A stretch of DNA of 59,264 nucleotides, from contig NZ_WQPK01000028.1 of NCBI RefSeq assembly GCF_018785265.1, positions 1-59,264 on the forward strand, given 5' to 3'. Below the pieces are notes generated by a model, which was not told the DNA's origin, made no database searches, and saw only the letters and a program-made list of their open reading frames with translations. Of the stretch, positions 48,076 to 59,253 are shown piece by piece. The DNA is from Collinsella aerofaciens. Lineage in GTDB: Bacteria > Actinomycetota > Coriobacteriia > Coriobacteriales > Coriobacteriaceae. Position numbers and translations under genes: made by a program. How positions within the stretch are numbered: position 1 is the stretch's first letter; each line of letters begins with the position of its first letter.

Positions 48076-48678
48076 ATGAATCTTTCATCCCAGAAGAGCG
48101 CGATCGCACTCTCCGCGTCCGCGGCCGCGCTGCTCATGCCGGTTTCCGCGTTCGCCGAGGACGGCGCCGCCGGTGCGGACATCCTCATCCCTAAGATGGC
48201 GGAGTTCATCCCGGCGCTTATCGCCTTCCTGATTATCTGGATCGTGCTGGCCAAGGTCGCCCTGCCGGGCATCATGAAAACCATGGAGGAGCGCGGCAAG
48301 AAGATCGAGGAGAGCCTCGACGAGGCCGAGAAGACCAAGCAGGAGGCTATCGCCAAGCGCGCTGAGTCCGACTCGATCGTCACCGACGCCCGTCGTCAGG
48401 CTGCCGACATCGTTCTCGAGGCCCGTAAGGACGCCGAGTCCGAGCGCGCCCGTATCATCGAGGCTGCTCACAAGGAGGCCGAGGAGATCATCGCCAAGGC
48501 CCATACGACCGTCGAGGACGAGCGCAAGTCCATCCACGCCGGTGCCGCGAGCTCCATCGCCGACCTGTCCGTTGCCGTCGCCACCAAGATCGTGGGCGAG
48601 GCACTCGAGGACGATGCCGAGCAGAAGAAGCTCATCGAGCGCTACATCCAGGAAGCAGGTAGCCTGAATGCCGACTAG
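48076..48678 (+). CDS. atpF: ATP synthase Fo subunit b
   Basis: A 200-aa peripheral-stalk subunit. One hydrophobic segment near residues 38-58 (AEFIPALIAFLIIWIVLAK) anchors it; the rest is a long charged helix (EEAEKTKQEAIAKRAESD-like, residues ~85-180). Ahead of the anchor is a signal-peptide-like start (SAIALSASAAALLMPVSAFAED) with an Ala-x-Ala site near residue 27, which is not standard for b subunits. It overlaps atpH by 11 bp. Confidence 0.92.
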   Translation: MNLSSQKSAIALSASAAALLMPVSAFAEDGAAGADILIPKMAEFIPALIAFLIIWIVLAKVALPGIMKTMEERGKKIEESLDEAEKTKQEAIAKRAESDSIVTDARRQAADIVLEARKDAESERARIIEAAHKEAEEIIAKAHTTVEDERKSIHAGAASSIADLSVAVATKIVGEALEDDAEQKKLIERYIQEAGSLNAD

Positions 48679-49144
48679 CCGCTATCAGGACAAGGTGCTC
48701 GAGACCTACGCGCGTTCCCTTTTGGAAGCCGCCAAGGCCGAGAACCATGTGTTCGAGGACCTCGAGATGGTCGAGCGCTTGGCTTCTGCCAGCCCCGAGA
48801 TCATCGCCGTGCTCGACACCATGTCCAAGCGCGACCAGCTCGACCTTCTTCCCAAGGTGGCAGCTGCCTTTAAGTATGTTGCCGAGGAAGACGAGGATGT
48901 AGTGGGCGTGACCGTCACCACGGCGATCCCGCTCGACGACGAGCTGCGTCAAACCATCACTAAGAAATGCGAGCAGGACTTCGGCCGCAAGGTATTCCTT
49001 ATCGAGCAGGTCGACCCGTCTATCGTGGGCGGCCTGGTGCTCGAGGCCCGCGGCGAGCGTCGTGACATTTCCGTCAAGACGCAGCTGCGCATCGCGCAGG
49101 AGACCCTCGCAAACTCTGCTAATTCGTACGGAGGTGAAGCCTAA
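48668..49144 (+). CDS. atpH: ATP synthase F1 subunit delta
   Basis: A 158-aa stalk subunit linking F1 alpha to b. The N-terminal helical domain ([18 protein letters not shown]) and C-terminal part ([26 protein letters not shown]; residues ~120-145) match the OSCP/delta family: the last segment is the hallmark. It overlaps atpF by 11 bp and shares its final base with the atpA start (TAATG). Confidence 0.93.
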   Translation: MPTSRYQDKVLETYARSLLEAAKAENHVFEDLEMVERLASASPEIIAVLDTMSKRDQLDLLPKVAAAFKYVAEEDEDVVGVTVTTAIPLDDELRQTITKKCEQDFGRKVFLIEQVDPSIVGGLVLEARGERRDISVKTQLRIAQETLANSANSYGGEA

Positions 49145-50742
49145 TGTCCGAAACCCTCAATGCCCAGGATATCGCCAAGAAACTGCAGGAGCAGCTCACG
49201 AGCCTCTCCGCGACGGTCGATACGCATGAGGTTTCAACGGTCGACGAGGTAGGCGACGGCATCGCGCGCGTCTCCGGCCTCAAGAGCGCCATGGCAGGCG
49301 AGCTTCTGGAGTTCAAGAGCTCCGATACCGGTGAGACCGTCTTCGGCCTTGCCCAGAACCTTGACCGTGACGAGGTCGGCGCCGTTCTGTTTGGTGCCGT
49401 CGACTCCATCAAGGAAGGCGACGAGTGCCGCACCACTGGCCGCATTATGGATATCCCTGTGAGCCGCGCCATGCTCGGCCGCGTCGTCAATCCGCTCGGC
49501 CAGCCCATCGACGGCCTGGGCGACATCGTCGCCACGCACCGTCGTCCCATTGAGTTCAAGGCCCCCGGCGTCATCGACCGTACCCCGGTGTGCGAGCCGG
49601 TTCAGACCGGCCTGTTGGCCATCGACTCCATGGTGCCTATTGGTCGCGGTCAGCGAGAGCTCATCATCGGCGACCGTAAGACCGGTAAGACCGCCATTGC
49701 CATCGACGCTATCCTCAACCAGCGCGGCAAGGGCATGGTCTGCATCTATGTCGCTATCGGCCAGAAGGCCTCCACGGTTGCCAACATCCGCGAGACCCTC
49801 GCTCAGCACGGTGCGCTCGACTACACCATCATCGTTTCGGCCACCGCTGCCGATTCCGCCCCTATGCAGTACATCGCGCCTATGGCCGGTGCCGCTATCG
49901 GCGAGTTCTTCATGTACAACGGCGAGGACGGCAAGCCCGCCAGCGAGACCAACCCCGGCGGCCACGTGCTCGTCATCTACGATGACCTGTCCAAGCAGGC
50001 TGTGGCCTACCGTCAGATGTCGCTGACGCTGCATCGTCCGCCCGGACGCGAGGCCTATCCTGGCGACATCTTCTACCTGCACTCTCGTCTGCTCGAGCGT
50101 GCCGTCAAGATGTCCAAGAAGAACGGTTACGGCTCCATGACGGCACTGCCGATCATCGAGACCCAGGACGGCGACGTCTCGGCCTACATTCCGACCAACG
50201 TCATTTCCATTACCGATGGTCAGATCTACCTGCAGTCCGAGCTCTTCTTCCAGGGCCAGCGCCCGGCAGTCGACGTGGGCATCTCCGTGTCCCGCGTCGG
50301 TGGCGATGCGCAGACCAAGGCCATGAAGCAGGTCGCCGGCAACCTCCGTCTGGATCTCGCTTCCTATCAGGAGCTCGCTGGCTTTACCCAGTTTGGCTCC
50401 GACCTCGACGAGGCTACTCAGAAGCAGCTGACCCATGGTGCCCGCATGACCGAGCTCCTGAAGCAGCCGCGCTACAAGCCGTTTGAGGTTGGCGAGCAGA
50501 TCGTTACGCTGTTCGCTGGCAACGAGGGCTTCCTGGATGACCTGGAGATCGCCGACGTGCTGCCTTTCCGCGCCGAGCTCATCGAGTACATGGACAATGG
50601 CTTTGGCTCGCTGCTCGACAAGGTTCGCGCCAAGAAGATCGATGATGACACCAAGGCTGAGCTCTTGCGCGTCATCGGCGACTTCAAGCAGCAGTTCATG
50701 GCCAAGCACCATTCGGATGTTTCTGGATCAGAGGAGAACTAA
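49144..50742 (+). CDS. atpA: ATP synthase F1 subunit alpha
   Basis: A 532-aa non-catalytic nucleotide-binding subunit. P-loop [13 protein letters not shown], the alpha-type [11 protein letters not shown] segment, [10 protein letters not shown] and the [19 protein letters not shown] region (catalytic-interface Arg nearby) are canonical. Starts with ATG overlapping the atpH stop. Length is slightly above the usual 500-515 because of a short C-terminal extension (VSGSEEN). Confidence 0.97.
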   Translation: MSETLNAQDIAKKLQEQLTSLSATVDTHEVSTVDEVGDGIARVSGLKSAMAGELLEFKSSDTGETVFGLAQNLDRDEVGAVLFGAVDSIKEGDECRTTGRIMDIPVSRAMLGRVVNPLGQPIDGLGDIVATHRRPIEFKAPGVIDRTPVCEPVQTGLLAIDSMVPIGRGQRELIIGDRKTGKTAIAIDAILNQRGKGMVCIYVAIGQKASTVANIRETLAQHGALDYTIIVSATAADSAPMQYIAPMAGAAIGEFFMYNGEDGKPASETNPGGHVLVIYDDLSKQAVAYRQMSLTLHRPPGREAYPGDIFYLHSRLLERAVKMSKKNGYGSMTALPIIETQDGDVSAYIPTNVISITDGQIYLQSELFFQGQRPAVDVGISVSRVGGDAQTKAMKQVAGNLRLDLASYQELAGFTQFGSDLDEATQKQLTHGARMTELLKQPRYKPFEVGEQIVTLFAGNEGFLDDLEIADVLPFRAELIEYMDNGFGSLLDKVRAKKIDDDTKAELLRVIGDFKQQFMAKHHSDVSGSEEN

Positions 50743-50747
50743 GCCCC

Positions 50748-53110
<2,363 letters not shown>

Positions 53111-53113
53111 GTT

Positions 53114-53506
53114 ATGCGTATCCGCATCGTGTGCCCCGTGAGCTGCGCCTATGAGGGCGACGCTGCGTTTGTGTCGATTCCGTCCACGGATGGCGAGTTT
53201 GGCGTTCTGCCTGCTCACTCCAGCGAGATCTGCACGATCGACCGCGGTTACGTTCGCGTTTCCGATAAGGCCATGGGCACTGTCGACCACACGTTTGCCG
53301 TGGCCGGCGGCTATGCCCAGGTTGCGGACGATGTCGTGACCGTTCTCGCCGAGCGCGCTTGCGATTTGGCGACCGTCGATGCCGACAAGCTTAAAGCTGA
53401 TATTCAAGGTTTTGAAGAGAAGCTGGGTAATTTGTCGGAGGATGATGCACGCCGCGCCTACCTCTATAATGAAATCGCATGGTGTAAGCTCAAGCTTGCC
53501 CAATAG
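53114..53506 (+). CDS. atpC: ATP synthase F1 subunit epsilon
   Basis: A 130-aa rotor subunit. The N-terminal beta sandwich contains FVSIPSTDGEFGVLPAHSS, the family signature, and the C-terminal part forms a helical hairpin (LKADIQGFEEKLGNLSEDDARRAYLYNE region). It is the last gene of the operon; a strong terminator follows. Confidence 0.94.
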   Translation: MRIRIVCPVSCAYEGDAAFVSIPSTDGEFGVLPAHSSEICTIDRGYVRVSDKAMGTVDHTFAVAGGYAQVADDVVTVLAERACDLATVDADKLKADIQGFEEKLGNLSEDDARRAYLYNEIAWCKLKLAQ

Positions 53507-53542
53507 TCAAACGATTTAGCGTTCGACCATTTGCGAACACAT

Positions 53543-53580
53543 CATGCCCGGGATGGCTCAGCCATCCCGGGCATGCTTTT
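53543..53580 (+). terminator. Terminator of the ATP synthase operon
   Basis: A perfect 15-bp stem, CATGCCCGGGATGGC (53543-53557) with GCCATCCCGGGCATG (53561-53575), 3-nt loop TCA, followed by CTTTTT. The murA ribosome binding site begins just after it. Confidence 0.9.
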
Positions 53581-53594
53581 TGAAAGGGTAGACC

Positions 53595-54878
53595 TTGGAT
53601 ATTATCCGCGTTGAGGGTGGCCACGCCATCGGAGGCTCCGTGCCCGTCTCGGGCGCCAAGAACTCCGCGCTCAAACTCATGGCGGCAACGCTTCTGGCGC
53701 CGGGCAAGACGACGCTGCAGAACGTGCCCGATATTTCCGATGTCCATGTGATGGGCAAGGTGCTCAAGGGCATGGGCGCTACGATCGATGTTCTCGACGA
53801 GCACACGCTCGAGATTGATACCTCTCAGGTCGATTCTTGGGAGGCCCCCTACGAGCTCGTTGCCAAGATGCGTGCTTCCACCGCCGTCATGGGACCCCTG
53901 CTGGGCCGCTTCCATCGCGCCAAGATTGCCATGCCGGGCGGCTGCAACCTGGGTGCTCGCAAGATCGATATGCACATTCTTGGTCTTGAGGCCCTGGGCG
54001 TTGAGTTCGATACCGCCCACGGTTACATCAACGCTAATGCGCCCCAAGGTCTGCGCGGTACCACCGTCACGCTCGAGTTCGCCAGCGTCGGTGCGACCGA
54101 GAACCTCATCATGGCATCCGTGCGCGCGCAGGGCACCACGGTTATCGACAATGCCGCCCGCGAGCCCGAGATCGTCGATCTCGCCAACATGCTCAACGAG
54201 ATGGGCGCTAAGATTGTCGGCGCCGGCACGCCTGTCGTGACCATCGAGGGCGTGGAAGAGTTGCATCCTGTTACCCATCGCGTAGTGGGCGACCGAATCG
54301 AGGCCGGTACCTTTATCGTTGCCGGTGCGTTGATGGCCGACGATCGCGGTATCGATGTCACGGGCTTTTGCCCCATTCACTTGGGCATGGTGCTCAAGAA
54401 GATGGAGCTCATGGGTATCGACTGCGAGCGCGTCGAGGATGGCGTCCATGTGAACCGTGCCGAGCGTATCAAGCCGGTCGACATCCAGACGCTTCCGTTC
54501 CCCGGCTTCCCGACGGACATGCAGGCACAGATTATGGTACTCTCCGCCCTTGCCGACGGCAGTTCCGTTATTACCGAGAACATCTTCGAGAATCGCTTTA
54601 TGTTTGCCTCTGAGCTGGTGCGCATGGGTGCCGACATTCGTATCGAGAGCCATCATGCCATGATTCATGGCGTTAAGGGCTTCTCGGGTGCACAGGTTAC
54701 CTCGCCCGATCTGCGTGGCGGAGCGGCCCTCGTCGTAGCGGGCTTGATCGCCGACGGGACGACCGAGGTTTCGGCCATCCATCACATCAAGCGCGGCTAC
54801 GAGCAGTTTGTCGAAAAGCTGCAGGCGCTCGGCGCGCATGTCGAGCATGCTTCCGTCCCCGATCCCGTCATCTACTAA
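53595..54878 (+). CDS. murA: UDP-N-acetylglucosamine 1-carboxyvinyltransferase
   Basis: A 427-aa MurA catalysing the first committed step of peptidoglycan synthesis (PEP plus UDP-GlcNAc). The catalytic Cys is Cys117 in MPGGCNLGARKID, so the enzyme should be fosfomycin-sensitive in principle. The LMAATLLAPGKTTLQNVP and GGAALVVAGLIADGTTEV segments are typical. The start is TTG 53595 with AAAGGG upstream. It follows the atp operon, with a terminator between them, and precedes an LCP gene by 12 bp. Confidence 0.95.
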   Translation: MDIIRVEGGHAIGGSVPVSGAKNSALKLMAATLLAPGKTTLQNVPDISDVHVMGKVLKGMGATIDVLDEHTLEIDTSQVDSWEAPYELVAKMRASTAVMGPLLGRFHRAKIAMPGGCNLGARKIDMHILGLEALGVEFDTAHGYINANAPQGLRGTTVTLEFASVGATENLIMASVRAQGTTVIDNAAREPEIVDLANMLNEMGAKIVGAGTPVVTIEGVEELHPVTHRVVGDRIEAGTFIVAGALMADDRGIDVTGFCPIHLGMVLKKMELMGIDCERVEDGVHVNRAERIKPVDIQTLPFPGFPTDMQAQIMVLSALADGSSVITENIFENRFMFASELVRMGADIRIESHHAMIHGVKGFSGAQVTSPDLRGGAALVVAGLIADGTTEVSAIHHIKRGYEQFVEKLQALGAHVEHASVPDPVIY

Positions 54879-54890
54879 TACAGGTTGCCT

Positions 54891-56126
54891 ATGTTTAATA
54901 AAAAGCCCCTCGCGGATACCACCGCCCGAAGACCCTCAACTGGTGCGCAGGCCAAGATCTATAGTCGCGATAACGTGGCTCGCTATTCCGAGCGCGCTCG
55001 TCAACGTCGTCGTAGCCACACGATTCGTCACGTCGCGCTCATTGTCGTGCTTGGTGTGCTGCTGAGTGCCACTACCGCTGCCGGCCTGTGGTTTGCCACC
55101 ATTATGGGCAAGCTCGGCGATTCTAATGTCATTACCGATAATCTGCGTCGGGTTCTGGTTGACACCGATGAGGCAAAGGATCCGTTCTACGTGCTGCTTC
55201 TTGGCACCGACGGCCGTCCGGGCGAGGATACGTATCGTGCCGACTCGATTATCCTGGCACGCATCGACCCCACGCAAAAGCAGGCGACGCTCATTTCCGT
55301 TCCGCGCGACACCAAGGTCGAGTACAAGGGCGAGACCATGAAGATCAACGCCTGCCATACCGTTGGCGGCGCCGAGGCCATGGTCGAGGCGGTCAACGAG
55401 CTGTGCGGTGTTCAGATTTCCCACTATGCCGAGGTCAGCTTCGACGGTATGCAGGCGCTGATTGATTCGGTTGGCGGTATCGACATTAACGCAACCGATG
55501 ATGTTGACGACCCCGAGCACCTGGATATTAAGATTACCGCTGGCCAGCAGCATATGGACGGTGCCACCGCCCTTACCTATGCCCGCTGCCGCTACACCTA
55601 TGCCGACGGCGATTACACGCGCATGCGCCACCAGCGTCAGGTGCTTGGCGCCCTTGCCAACCAGATTCTCAATAACTTCGATGCCACGAAGATTTTTGGC
55701 CTGGTTAATTCGCTGTCCGATATGCTCGTAACCGATATGAGCGTTCAAGATATCGTGGCTACGGTCAACGCCATGCGCGGTATGGATGTCGACGGTATCT
55801 ACTCGGCCAACCTGCCCTCGTACGCCGACGACAGCACCATGATCGACGGTGTGAGCTACGTCTTTGTCTACGAGGACGAGCTCAAGGAAATGATGGAGCG
55901 CGTCGATGCCGGCAAGGATCCCAAGGGTCCCAACACCATGGGTCTTTCCGACGGTTCCAGTTCTACGATCGGCGACCTGAACAACAACACGTCTGACGAC
56001 TACGCAAACGGTACCGCAACTTCATCGGTCAGCTCTGACGATTCCGATGACTCAGGCGATTCGAGCGATTCGGACTACTACGAAGAGCCCACCGGCGACG
56101 GCAACGGCTACGAAGCTAACTACTAG
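54891..56126 (+). CDS. LytR-CpsA-Psr (LCP) family cell-wall ligase
   Basis: A 411-aa membrane-anchored LCP protein that attaches wall polymers to peptidoglycan outside the cell. A basic N-terminus (YSERARQRRRSHTIRH) precedes one helix (ALIVVLGVLLSATTAAGLWF, about 50-70). The LCP domain has the phosphate-binding Arg/Asp residues in DSIILARIDPTQKQATLISVPRDTKVE-like order (residues ~115-145) and MDGATALTYARCRY. The ~55-residue C-terminal tail is Ser/Asp-rich and probably disordered. ATG 54891 is chosen over TTG 54885. It follows murA in the same operon, consistent with wall assembly. Confidence 0.92.
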   Translation: MFNKKPLADTTARRPSTGAQAKIYSRDNVARYSERARQRRRSHTIRHVALIVVLGVLLSATTAAGLWFATIMGKLGDSNVITDNLRRVLVDTDEAKDPFYVLLLGTDGRPGEDTYRADSIILARIDPTQKQATLISVPRDTKVEYKGETMKINACHTVGGAEAMVEAVNELCGVQISHYAEVSFDGMQALIDSVGGIDINATDDVDDPEHLDIKITAGQQHMDGATALTYARCRYTYADGDYTRMRHQRQVLGALANQILNNFDATKIFGLVNSLSDMLVTDMSVQDIVATVNAMRGMDVDGIYSANLPSYADDSTMIDGVSYVFVYEDELKEMMERVDAGKDPKGPNTMGLSDGSSSTIGDLNNNTSDDYANGTATSSVSSDDSDDSGDSSDSDYYEEPTGDGNGYEANY

Positions 56127-56127
56127 A

Positions 56128-56276
56128 GTTACGGCGTTTTACCAAACGCCGTAACGACTCGACGCTGCGCGGGCCGCATTTGGACAATCTGACGTTCAAC
56201 TTCAAGGGCGCGACCAGAAGGTCAGCGCCCTTTCGCTTCACGTCACCTTGTCTCAAATGCGACTCGCTCGCTGTCG
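56128..56276 (+). repeat. Three-copy structured element, copy C
   Basis: Starts at the second base after the LCP stop. Hairpin GTTACGGCGT ... ACGCCGTAAC (56128-56155). The main stem pairs GCATTTG (56176-56182) with CAAATGC (56254-56260), unlike copies A/B, yet keeps the same single-base bulge. Conserved boxes CAATCTGACGTTCAA and TTCACGTCACCTTG face each other. The inner stem AAGGGCGC (56204-56211) pairs with GCGCCCTT (56225-56232), and GACC/GGTC caps it around AGAA. Confidence 0.8.
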
Positions 56277-56395
56277 TTGCCAAAACATCGGCGTTGCCGG
56301 AACACTTGGCACTTGGGGACGTTCCTTTTGTGCCGGCAGTTTGGGACACTCCTTGCGTTAAGAGGCTGGCGTGCGTCAACCTATTCTCGTTGCAG

Positions 56396-56432
56396 TAAAA
56401 AAACCGCCCCGTTCTTGGTTGAGGACGGGGCG
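56396..56432 (-). terminator. Terminator of pepT
   Basis: On the minus strand CGCCCCGT (56432-56425) pairs with ACGGGGCG (56412-56405), followed by GG and a T run. It lies ~30 bp after the pepT stop. Confidence 0.85.
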
Positions 56433-56461
56433 ATTCGTCTTTTGGACTTGTGCAGCCAGGC

Positions 56462-57709
56462 TTATGCAAAGCGGGCGACGAGCTCCTGGAGCACGTCGGT
56501 CATCTTGACGAGCGAACTAACCGGGACGAACTCGTTGACGCCGTGGTAGCAATAGCCGCCGGTGGAAAGGTTGGGGCAGGGCAGACCGCGGAACGACAGC
56601 TGGGCGCCGTCGGTGCCGCCGCGAATCGGCAGCACTTGGGGCTCAACGCCGCAGGCAAGGTAGGCTTCCTTGGCAACATCAATAAGCTCGGGATAGTCAC
56701 GAACGATCTCGGCCATATTTCGATACTGCTGCTTAATCTCGACCGTCACGCGCTCCTCACCCAGACGCTGGTTGAGCATCGAGGCGGCGGCATCAATAAG
56801 GTCGAGTTTCTGCTGGAACTTGGCGGCGTCATGGTCGCGGACGATATAGCGCGCTGTGGCGTGATCGACGGTCGCAGATACACCCTCAAGGTGATAAAAG
56901 CCCTCGTAGCCTTCCGTATACTCCGGGCGCTGCACGTAGGGGAGCAACGCGTTGAAGTCGCAGAACAGATTGCCTGCGTTGACCATACGGCCCTTAGCGT
57001 CGCCCGGGTGGATGGACTGGCCCTCAAAGCGGACGGTCGCCTCGGCGGCGTTAAAGCACTCCCACTCCAGCTCGCCGATGGGGCCGCCGTCGACCGTGTA
57101 GGCGTACTTGCAGCCAAAGGTATCGATATCCAACAGCTCGGCTCCGTGGCCGATTTCCTCGTCAGGGCAGAAGCAAATGCCGAGTGCGGGATGGGGCAGA
57201 GAAGGGTCCTGAGCGATACGCGCGACAAGCGACATGATCTCGGCGACGCCTGCCTTGTCGTCCGCGCCCAGCAGCGTGGTACCATCGCTGCAGACCAGGT
57301 CCTCACCCGCGAGGTCATTCAGGGCGGAAAGCTTGGCGGTACTCATGGCAACGGGCTTTCCGTCAACCGTGCCGCAGACCAGGTCGCCGCCTTCGTAGTG
57401 TACGATATGCGGCTTCACGCCGGCGCCCGGTGCAACTTCGGTGGTGTCGAGATGGGCGATCAGGCCCAGGGCGGGCTTGTCCTCAGCGCCCGCACTTGCG
57501 GGGATATGCGCGCAGACATAGGCGTGCTCGGTCACGTGGGCATCTTCCGCACCAAGCTCGCGCAGCTCTTCAGCCAGCACGTTGGCAAGGTCAAACTGAA
57601 CGGCGCTCGAGGGTACCTGGTCGCAGTTTGCATCCTCGGACTGCGTGTTGATCTGGACGTAGCGCAAAAAGCGCTCGAGGACATCGGGGCTCGTGGTGGT
57701 GTTTTCCAT
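56462..57709 (-). CDS. pepT: Peptidase T (tripeptide aminopeptidase)
   Basis: A 415-aa M20B zinc peptidase releasing N-terminal residues from tripeptides. Metal motifs: GLIAHLDTTEV (His, Asp), LLGADDKAGVA (bridging Asp) and CPDEEIGHGAE (catalytic and metal Glu). The C-terminal GGTDGAQLSFRGLPCPN and STGGYCYHGVNEF segment carries the last His ligand. ATG 57709 gives the usual ~410-aa length; the frame extends upstream without a better site. It is divergent from the DtxR-like gene. Confidence 0.95.
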   Translation of the reverse strand: MENTTTSPDVLERFLRYVQINTQSEDANCDQVPSSAVQFDLANVLAEELRELGAEDAHVTEHAYVCAHIPASAGAEDKPALGLIAHLDTTEVAPGAGVKPHIVHYEGGDLVCGTVDGKPVAMSTAKLSALNDLAGEDLVCSDGTTLLGADDKAGVAEIMSLVARIAQDPSLPHPALGICFCPDEEIGHGAELLDIDTFGCKYAYTVDGGPIGELEWECFNAAEATVRFEGQSIHPGDAKGRMVNAGNLFCDFNALLPYVQRPEYTEGYEGFYHLEGVSATVDHATARYIVRDHDAAKFQQKLDLIDAAASMLNQRLGEERVTVEIKQQYRNMAEIVRDYPELIDVAKEAYLACGVEPQVLPIRGGTDGAQLSFRGLPCPNLSTGGYCYHGVNEFVPVSSLVKMTDVLQELVARFA

Positions 57710-57829
57710 AAAGACCGCTCCAATCTTGGTCGTCGTGTGCAACAAGAACTCTAGCACGGTATGCCACGGCATACCACGACGCTTGGATGGGGTAGAATCA
57801 GCCATTGAATGCAGAAGGGACGGAAGATC

Positions 57830-58252
57830 ATGGATACGACAAATAGCTCGCGCGAACTACATCTGACGGTGGCGAACGAAGACTACTTGGAGTGCATGGT
57901 TCGCATTGAAAGCGAAGAGGGGGAAACCAACGGCGTGCGATCGGTCGACATCGCGCAGCGCCTTGGCGTCTCCAAGGCATCGGTCAATAAAGCGGTTTCG
58001 GCGCTCAAGGCATCCGAGCTTGTCGAGCAATCGCACTACGGCAAGGTGATCCTGACCGATCGCGGCCGCGAGGTTGGCACGGCTATCTGGTACCGTCATC
58101 GCCTCATCCGCACGTTTTTGGTTCAGGAGCTCGGTGTCGAATTTGAGCGAGCCGATTCCGAGGCCTGCATGATGGAGCATGCGCTATCCGAGGACACGAT
58201 GAGCCGCTGGCTCGCCTATCTCGAAAAGCAGGGAATCAGCGTCGAGGAATAG
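57830..58252 (+). CDS. DtxR/MntR-like metal-dependent regulator
   Basis: A 140-aa regulator. The N-terminal winged helix NEDYLECMVRIESEEG then VRSVDIAQRLGVSKASVNKAVSAL is typical of DtxR/MntR, followed by the dimerisation part with metal-ligand-like residues (YRHRLIRTFLVQELGV, EACMMEHALSEDTMSRW). It lacks the SH3-like domain, as MntR does, suggesting Mn2+ or Fe2+ response. ATG 57830 follows GGACGGAAG. It is 10 bp before the homocysteine methyltransferase gene, so co-transcription is probable. Confidence 0.85.
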   Translation: MDTTNSSRELHLTVANEDYLECMVRIESEEGETNGVRSVDIAQRLGVSKASVNKAVSALKASELVEQSHYGKVILTDRGREVGTAIWYRHRLIRTFLVQELGVEFERADSEACMMEHALSEDTMSRWLAYLEKQGISVEE

Positions 58253-58262
58253 CGGGATATAT

Positions 58263-59156
58263 ATGGATACGAGTTATTACAACCGCTTTGGTGCCGAGGA
58301 ACTTACGCGCCGCTTGTCGAGCGAGACCTTGTTGGCGCAGGGCCCCATGGGCAGTGTTCTGTTGAGTGAGTACGATGCCGCCGACATTCCACCGGCGTTT
58401 TGGAATCTGGCAGAGCCGCAGACCGTTTCTCGTATCCATCGCTTGTATGTCGCTGCCGGCGCGCAGGTGCTCATTACCAACACCTTTCAGGCATCAAGCT
58501 ATGCCCTCAAGCACGACCAGATTGCGCCGTCCGTGGCGGAGGTCAATCGCGGGGCCGTCGACGATGCTCGCCAGGCGCACCCGCAACTGCTGCTGGGCTC
58601 GATGGGCCCGATCGGTATTGAGTGGTTTGCCGAGGACTCTGCCGAGTATCGTGAAATCCGAGGCATTGCGCGCGAACAGGCGCACGCCTTGCTCAATGCC
58701 GGCGTTGACGGTCTGCTGATCGAGACGGTGACGTCTATCCGTAATTTGCAGCCCATGCTTGCCGGCGCCCGAGATGCCGCCGACGGCATGCCTGTTCTGG
58801 TGAGTTTTGTCGTTGACGATAAAGGCGACCTGTTGGGCGATGGCCTCAACATCGAGGCGGCCGTTTTGTACGCCGAAAAACACGGCGCAAACTCGGTTGG
58901 TGTTAATTGCTGTTCGCTTGCGGCCGCGAACGCGGCGGTGCCCAGGATGGTTGCATCGGCGACTACTCCCGTCACGGTGCGTCCCAACGTAGGCGATCCG
59001 GTCCAGACTCAGGATGGCCCCGTATGGCACGAGAACCCCGAAGCTTTCGCGCGCGCATGCATCGAATGGAGACATGCCGGTGCCGCAATGGTGGGCAGTT
59101 GCTGTGGAACCACGGCAATCACTACGGCCGCGATGGCCGAGGCGCTCGATATATAA
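58263..59156 (+). CDS. Homocysteine S-methyltransferase family protein
   Basis: A 297-aa Zn-dependent TIM barrel of the MmuM/MetH N-terminal type. Zinc ligands are Cys of GVNCCSL and the Cys pair in VGSCCGTT near the C-terminus; ITNTFQASSYAL and LIETVTSI are family segments. It would methylate homocysteine from S-methylmethionine or another donor; as a stand-alone barrel it has no cobalamin domain. It is co-oriented with the DtxR-like gene. A terminator follows its TAA by ~10 bp. Confidence 0.88.
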   Translation: MDTSYYNRFGAEELTRRLSSETLLAQGPMGSVLLSEYDAADIPPAFWNLAEPQTVSRIHRLYVAAGAQVLITNTFQASSYALKHDQIAPSVAEVNRGAVDDARQAHPQLLLGSMGPIGIEWFAEDSAEYREIRGIAREQAHALLNAGVDGLLIETVTSIRNLQPMLAGARDAADGMPVLVSFVVDDKGDLLGDGLNIEAAVLYAEKHGANSVGVNCCSLAAANAAVPRMVASATTPVTVRPNVGDPVQTQDGPVWHENPEAFARACIEWRHAGAAMVGSCCGTTAITTAAMAEALDI

Positions 59157-59161
59157 AGGGC

Positions 59162-59190
59162 AAAACCGCTCCATACGGGGCGGTTTTTTT
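59162..59190 (+). terminator. Terminator after the homocysteine methyltransferase gene
   Basis: AAAACCGCTCC pairs with GGGGCGGTTTT (one T-G pair) around ATAC, continuing into seven T. Confidence 0.85.
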
Positions 59191-59207
59191 ATTCAAGACT
59201 TTAGTCT

Positions 59208-59253
59208 GCTGGCCGCGCAGCGGCCAGCTTTAAACCACCCGCTACGCGGGTGG
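59208..59253. repeat. Tandem hairpins at the right edge
   Basis: GCTGGCCG/CGGCCAGC (59208-59228) and CCACCCGC/GCGGGTGG (59235-59253) are two adjacent perfect stems with TTTAAA between them. The layout is like the end of an IS200/IS605-type element or a REP sequence, but the window stops here. Confidence 0.5.
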
